A stretch of DNA of 64,000 bases, from assembly GCF_014898055.3 (NCBI RefSeq), contig NW_026555331.1, positions 94,262,684-94,326,683 on the forward strand, given 5' to 3'. The notes under the pieces were generated by a model. That model did not search any database. It had not been told where the DNA came from and saw only the letters and a list, made by a program, of their open reading frames with translations. The translations under genes were made by a program, and so were the position numbers. This stretch comes from Talpa occidentalis (lineage: Eukaryota > Chordata > Mammalia > Eulipotyphla > Talpidae). This document shows, in pieces, positions 58,801 to 64,000 of the stretch. Position 1 is the stretch's first letter. Each line of letters opens with the position of its first letter.

Positions 58801-59762
58801 AAGCAAATAAAAGAGTCATCGAGTTAAGAATACTGCCATGAGACTTTCAAGAAGAAGGAAAAAAAAATCAACTTGATCATAAAACTTGAAACCATAAAAC
58901 TCCTAAAAGAAAACAGAAGGAATAAGTCTGTTTCATAGCTCTTGGCAATTCTTTTTTTGAACTTCATACCCAAAGCAAAGACACCGAAAGCAAAAATAAG
59001 CAAATAGGACTACATCAAAATAAAATATTTCTGCACAGCAAAGGAAACTGATGGAGGACAGGAATAGAAAAAAAAAACAAAAAACAAAAAACTAACAAGC
59101 AAGCGCCACAAGACCAGAAACCTGGCTCACACAAAGGTGATGGGGAGTAGAAGAGATTAGAAAAGCTAACTGACACAGCTATGGAAACCAAGATCCTTAG
59201 GCGCAGATGACACTGTTGTGGAAACTGGTATCCTTAGGCACAGACCTAGTGTCCCTAGGCCTAGGAGGCGCAGATGCCTAGATTACAAAGCATAACAACC
59301 AAGCAGGTATCAGACTGCTGTCTAGAGCACAGGCCCAAGGGTAAGGATATGAAGATTGAGCCCAACAGACCCCAAAGGTAAATATATGGAGATTGAGCCC
59401 ATTGTGGAATCTCTGGTCCATTTCAGATTCTGCATAGTTATCCAAAATTAGCAGCCAACTGATGGCTCACAATGAGTGACCCCTTCCGAAACAGAAGACG
59501 AGATGAGTGAAGTCTCTGCACAGGCATGGGGCAGCAATCCCACTGCCTCCTGTGACTATGCAGGTGCCTCTTTTCCCCAACTCTCTCCCTCTGCAGGGCA
59601 ACAGCCTCCCTGCCTGCCCATGAGCTGTCAAGGCCGCCTGCCTGCAACAATGCAGGCCTCTCTTGGCAAACCTGTCTTTTCTGGAGCAGTCTTCCTGCCT
59701 GCTTGTGTCTATGCAAGTGTACTTTACTTTTCTAACCCTTTCCCTAATAAACCTGTTCTTTA

Positions 59763-60520
59763 TTTTTTTAAAAAGATTTATTTATTTATATAAGCACTGG
59801 GGTACAGGCCTGAGGCACGGGAGCTTGAGAGAATCTACCAGAGACAGAGCAGGGAGCAGAACAGGCAGAACGACTGAAATACACTGCTGAGGGTGTTAGG
59901 GGGAAAGGATGTCCTGTGCTAATCCCATACAGGCTTTGTGGACTCCACCTAGACTCCAGACCAAAGCCATCGGGACATTGAGAAAGACAAATCCCGTCAC
60001 CACCAAAGGGAAGGTGGCTGGGACCTGAGGATGGAGTTAAGCAGCCAGGGTTGGTATAAAATCCAGACACGTGGGCCTTGGGGTCTCTTGCTCTCTCACT
60101 GTCGCTAGCCTCCTGGCTTCACGGCTCCTGGCTTGCAGCCAGCTCTCAGAGTGCCATTTGGGATTCCAGATCGGTGGATCGGGTAGGACGCATTTAAAAC
60201 TTAGTCTGCCATTTTTCTCCCTGAGCTGTACATTTCCTCATTTCCCCTTCCCTTGTACATAAATCTTTTATTAACCTTTTGCGTGTGCCTGCAGTAGAGT
60301 ATTGATAAGTCCTTTCAAGTGCGCAGGTGAGGACCCACAGTCAGGCGCCTCATTTGGTATCGGGGCTGCCCTATAACAAGGGGAGCAGAGGGCAAGACAG
60401 GAGAGGTCTGTCACGCCATATGGGAATCTTCCTGGCCGGCTGGGATTCGAACCGGTGCCATGGAGACTGCATACAGCCTCACAGCGCTGCGCTCAACCCG
60501 CTGGGCCACCAGGGAGGCCC
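59763..60520 (-). mobile_element. tRNA-derived SINE, minus strand, split by an LTR
   Basis: An exact 15-bp TSD, TAAACCTGTTCTTTA, lies at 59748-59762 and 60521-60535, so it landed within the A-type LTR just after its poly-A signal. The left part is 59763-59893 (tail and 3' half); the right part is 60379-60520 (5' half ending GGGCCACCAGGGAGGCCC). The two halves join without loss at the 4-bp AGGG target. Confidence 0.95.
59894..60378 (+). mobile_element. Solo LTR, family B, copy 1, inserted in the SINE
   Basis: TGTTAGGGGGAAAGG at the start and GGGGCTGCCCTATAACA at the end form imperfect inverted termini. The 4-bp TSD AGGG is at 59890-59893 and 60379-60382, class I (gammaretrovirus-like). TATAAA lies at 60055-60060. 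The expected AATAAA is CATAAA here (near 60258), while copy 2 retains AATAAA. The U5 region carries GCAGGTGAGGACCCACAG. 485 bp, no coding region. Confidence 0.93.
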
Positions 60521-60913
60521 TAAACCTGTTCTTTAAATTTAAGTACCATCTCTGTCTCATGGAGAAACTCGCCACAAATGGGAACTCGGGTGAAACCTTT
60601 CCCAAAGTGAACCCAAAGACCTGGCACTCCAAACCCACTAACTCCAAAAATGACAACAGAAACCATTAACAAAATAAAAAAGCAATCTATACAATGGAGA
60701 AAATGTTGGTAAATTTTATCCAATAAGGGGTCAACATCCAAAATGTACAAGAAACTCATATATCAAAAATCTAAACAATCCAAATAAAAATGAGTAAAGG
60801 ACATAAATACATATGTTCCAAAGAAAAATATATAAATGGCTAAATGAAAAGGTGCTCAGCATCACTAATCAGGAAAATGCAAGTTAAAACCACAATGAGA
60901 TATGACCTCACCC

Positions 60914-60975
60914 AACATCCATATATTCGATCTTCATCACCATGGAAATGGTGGCAAAAAGTGAAAGGGGGGAAT
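60914..60975 (+). mobile_element. Residual proviral sequence with polypurine tract
   Basis: Between the L1 break (~60913) and the LTR start at 60976 lies about 60 bp that matches neither. It ends in a purine run (AAAAAGTGAAAGGGGGG at 60956-60972, then AATT), typical of a polypurine tract directly upstream of a 3' LTR in gammaretrovirus-like elements. Thus the adjacent LTR is a 3' LTR whose provirus has been lost. No coding sequence is interpretable. Confidence 0.75.
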
Positions 60976-61450
60976 TGTTAGGGGGAAAAGGATGTCCTAA
61001 AGCTAATTCCATACAGGCTTTGTGGACTCCACCCCCACTCCAGACCAAAGCCAAAAGACACTGGGAACTCCAAATCCCATCACCACCAAAGGGAAGGTTG
61101 GCTGGGACCTGAGGGTGGGGTTAAGCAGCCAGGTTGGTATAAAGCCAGACATGTGGGCTTTGGAGGGGTCCCCCATTTTGGCTCCCCGCCAGCTCGCAGA
61201 ATCCGGCCAGCTCTGAGAGTGCCTTTGGGTTTCCAGGTCGTCGGATCGGGTAGGACGCATTAAAGACTTTATTTCCCTATTTTCTCCGAGTTGTACATTT
61301 TCCTTGTTTACTTTTCCCTTGTAAATAAACCTTTTATTAACCTTTTGTGTATGCCTGTAGTGGAGTATTAATAAGTCCCTTTTAAGTGCGCGGGTGAGGA
61401 CCCACAGCCAGGCAACCCGTTTTATTTTATATCGGGGTTGCCCTATAACA
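60976..61450 (+). mobile_element. 3' LTR, family B, copy 2, of a lost provirus
   Basis: 475 bp, colinear with copy 1 at 59894-60378. TATAAA is at 61139-61144, AATAAA at 61324-61329, and GGGTGAGGACCCACAG lies near the end. The right flank is TTGG in L1; no matching 4-bp repeat is found on the left, as expected if the 5' LTR, most of the internal region and the left target copy were deleted. The 163-codon minus-strand frame at 61003-61494 is antisense LTR and L1, not a gene. Confidence 0.9.
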
Positions 61451-62270
61451 TTGGGATGTCTATCTTCAAAAAGATAAGAGAGAACAAGAGTCAATAAAAA
61501 TAACGAAAGAATATGGAAAAGGCAAATCTTTATACACTTTTGTGCAAATAAACTGGAACTATGGAAAAGTATATAGTTTCCTCAGGAAACAAAAAAAAAT
61601 TGAACTACCATATTATTCAGCATTCCCACTTCTGAGTATATACCCAAAGGAAATAAAAACAGTATCTCAAAGAGATAACGCTACTCACTGTTTATGGCAG
61701 CATTATACACAGGGAAACAATCTAAGAGTGTGTCAGTGGATGACTGCATAAAGAACACAGAAGGTATGATATATTATGAAATATTATTCAGCCAAGAGAG
61801 AGAAGGAAATCATGCCATTTGCACCAACATGATGAAATTTGAAGGCATTATTCCAAATGAATGGTTGAGGCCTGACAGAGAAAGAAAATCACTGCATGAT
61901 AACACTTAAATGTGGAATCTCAAAAAAAAAAGAAAGAAAAGAAAAGAAAAAAAGGTGAACTCATAGGAATAGAGAGTAGAAAAGAGTGGCTATCAGGGAG
62001 TGGAGGTGGGGAGAAACAGGGAAAGGGTATTAAGTATATAAACTTTTGGCTATAAGGTGAACAAAATCTGAAGATCTAATGTGAAATATGGTGACTCTAG
62101 AATTAAATATCTGAAATTTGCAAAGAAATACGGTGATAGATGTGTTAATTAACTAGATGAGGGAATCTTTTCATAATGTATATATAAATCATGTGACCAT
62201 GATGTATACTTTAAATATCTTAAAATTTCACATGTCAATGATACCTCAATGAAATTGAAATTTTTAAAAA

Positions 62271-64000
62271 TGAGTTTTTCCTTGTTTGATATACCTAGCA
62301 GAAAACAGGGTTATCAGAGCCACTTGAGCCAGGGAGGGGTCTGGCCCCTCAGGCAACATCATAAAAGCTGTGTTACCAGCCCTGTAAATAATTCCCTTCC
62401 AGAGAGATGATGTCAATCAGCTTTTATTGGCTGAAGCCTGTGGGGGAGAAGATGGTGCAGGTGCACTCAGTCTCTGGCTCCTTGTGGTATGGGAGGGAGG
62501 ATCACAACCAAATCCTAGATGCACTCCAATTAGAAGCAGACACCACCTGATAGCGTCTTCTAGGTAAATATTGAGAGATGGGCATTTTGCCTGTTCCCTC
62601 TTTGTTTAGCCTTCAGGCAATATCAGTGGTTAGGAAATGGCTGGTTTTCTATAGTTTTTTGGGTCTTTCATAGATAGGTGTTTGGGAGACTGTCCCTGGT
62701 GTGTGAGTCTTAAATCTGGGGCAGTATGTATGTGTTGCAAATCTTTGTCTCCTCAGGGCTAAGGGGTCAGTGGGAGTTAGCTGTTTCCTCTCATTGTATG
62801 GCACTAGGCCAGGGGTGGGGCTAATGAGAACAGCAGGTTCCAGACTTTCCTACCCATTTTAATGTTGATATTTTCTCATTCACCTAATGTGCATGAGTCC
62901 CTCAGCATGTACACACAAACACACACACACAGACACACACACACATACATGGACCAGCAGTTTTTAAGGCTATTACCCTCCATCTTAATTGAGTCATAAT
63001 TTCTGAGGTATTGACTTTTCAGTTATTTAATTTTTTATCTGAGTCATGATGGCAGATTCTGCATGATCCCCATAGGGGAACACACATATTGCTAACCTAA
63101 GACAAAACTGTCAAAACCAGGGAGAATTATTCATGTTCTCTGAAAAGGTAACTGGTGCTGTAAAGAGGTCTAAGTAAACAATGATAACAATTACTGAAGA
63201 AGTCATTCGGTTAAGTATGCACAATATGTGAGTGAAGTCCACACACATATGTGAGTGAAGTAGCACACACTTACGAACCCCAGAAAATGCAGCAAAATAC
63301 AATATAAATTGTAAAAAAAAATCCTATTGCAGAAAAATTGTCGTATTGCAATTCAGGTTTTATGTGGGAAGTTAGCCAACTCAAATCCAGTCTAACCACT
63401 TGTTTGGCTATCTCCATGATAGATGCGAATGACAGTGTAATTGATTTAGCAATGGTCATCAATGATGTAGTGTTCCTGAAAAACACTATATTTTATATCC
63501 CATGACCTCATTTTATTCTTTAGACCAAATATTTTAAAAAAGACAAAACATGCATATGCTGTGTTTTTTTCTTATGTTTTCTAAGAAAACATGAGTAAAT
63601 TTAATTCTTCTTCTGTGCCTTCTCCTTTCGGACACTGATATCTCAGGATTCTCACTAACACTTTGAAGGCCATTTAATTGTTGTCTCTTCACTTGACTCA
63701 CAGGCTAAATGATATTCATATTTGCACAGAGTCGTGTGAAAAGAAGGCACTCAGAGATTTTTCAGTTGTATTGATATGGAGTTGAAACAAATAGTAATTT
63801 TAAATGTCAGACTTTGAAAGAGAACAGATAACATTCAACTGATAGTTGAACATTTTTTGAAACAGCATGCTATAAATTTCAAACAATTTAAGCTATTTAA
63901 CTTATTAAAAATGGTTTATAATGACGGTTTTGAAAAGAATGCCTTAAGAAGAAATTCAGATTTGGGGAGCTTCAGTAGATTTCTAGTATATCTTACATGT
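62271..64000. other. Unique sequence without a gene; possible old LTR at 62300-62880
   Basis: 62300-62880 is GC-richer than its surroundings, with phrases such as CAATCAGCTTTTATTGGCTG, and could be an ancient LTR or MER element I cannot name. A short (CA)n tract lies at 62918-62945. Beyond 63000 the sequence is AT-rich with no exon, RNA gene or young repeat. Confidence 0.4.

Larger units (their letters stand above)
59049..60658 (+). mobile_element. Solo LTR, family A, inserted in L1 and itself interrupted
   Basis: Starts TGATGGAGGACAGG and ends CCAAAAATGACAACA. The 5-bp TSD GAAAC (59044-59048, 60659-60663) restores the L1 sequence exactly. Poly-A signal AATAAA is at about 59746-59751, followed by ACCTGTTCTTTA. 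Removing the SINE and its extra TSD leaves about 0.84 kb. No PBS or gag/pol/env, hence a solo LTR. A 5-bp duplication fits several ERV classes. Confidence 0.85.
58818..62270 (+). mobile_element. L1 host of the nested insertion cluster
   Basis: L1 ORF2 sequence runs from about 58880 (CATAAAACTCCTAAAAGAAA) through CTGCACAGCAAAGGAAAC, stops at 59048, resumes at 60659-60913 (GAAACCATTAACAAAAT to ATGAGATATGACCTCACC) and again from 61451 (TTGGGATGTCTATCTTCAAA). It continues through the ORF2 3' end to a 3' UTR near 62270 (CTCAATGAAATTGAAATTTT). Frameshifts and stops make it a fossil. Three other elements lie within it. Confidence 0.88.

Noticed and set aside
59049..61450. A full provirus bounded by the two B-type LTRs
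   Set aside because: The sequence between them is SINE, LTR-A and L1. Copy 1 has its own 4-bp TSD in the SINE, so the two LTRs are separate insertions.
61003..61494. 163-codon minus-strand open frame, the longest in the window
   Set aside because: It lies antisense across the B-type LTR copy 2 and into L1 sequence. No protein motif and no independent support for transcription.

Overview
This is nuclear DNA of a placental mammal: AT-rich, CpG-poor, without operons or bacterial-style gene packing, and full of LINE-1 (L1) fragments, endogenous-retrovirus LTRs, ancient MIR elements and one lineage-specific tRNA-derived SINE present at least 28 times. The SINE begins with a tRNA-like head (GGCCTCCCTGGTGGCGCA, box A; GGTTCGATCCC, box B) and ends in an (AAAT)n/poly-A tail. 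I do not recognise it as the dog, horse, camel, pig, ruminant or vespertilionid/pteropodid bat SINE. The host is probably a laurasiatherian-like mammal; a pangolin or a less-studied bat are guesses I cannot test here.

I find no convincing protein-coding exon. Every long open frame I examined lies inside an LTR, SINE or L1, or is an isolated AT-rich frame without recognisable domains. The best candidate for a host-gene element is a CpG-richer block at about 51.43-52.34 kb, with a splice-donor-like site on each strand. It looks like a possible (perhaps divergent) promoter with 5' exons.

Layout. 1-12.5 kb: AT-rich unique sequence with six SINEs, a truncated U2 snRNA retrocopy at 6.63 kb, a MIR and two small tandem duplications. 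12.5-18.3 kb: no SINEs, with hairpins and palindromes. 18.3-33.3 kb: SINE-rich, with two inverted SINE pairs, a solo LTR (family C, 29.08 kb), a MER20-like DNA transposon and a compound microsatellite. 33.3-46.9 kb: a D-type LTR, SINEs, an L1 3' end and a GC-rich minus-strand E-type LTR block. 46.9-52.7 kb: no young repeats, holding a MIR and the candidate promoter. 52.7-64 kb: SINEs, the second family-C solo LTR, and a pile of four L1 fragments.

The most striking structure is a four-level nest at 58.8-62.3 kb. An L1 was hit by an A-type LTR (TSD GAAAC); that LTR was hit by a SINE (TSD TAAACCTGTTCTTTA); that SINE was hit by a solo B-type LTR (TSD AGGG). A second B-type LTR, with its polypurine tract still attached, sits in the same L1 about 0.6 kb downstream.

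SINE subfamilies. 'A-type' copies have a TATGCATAAATAAATA tail and are more diverged. 'B-type' copies have a GACTGTACCCAGTGCTTG 3' part, are GC-richer, and often have long exact target-site duplications (TSDs), so they are probably younger. All repeat assignments were made by eye; LTR letters A-E are local labels.
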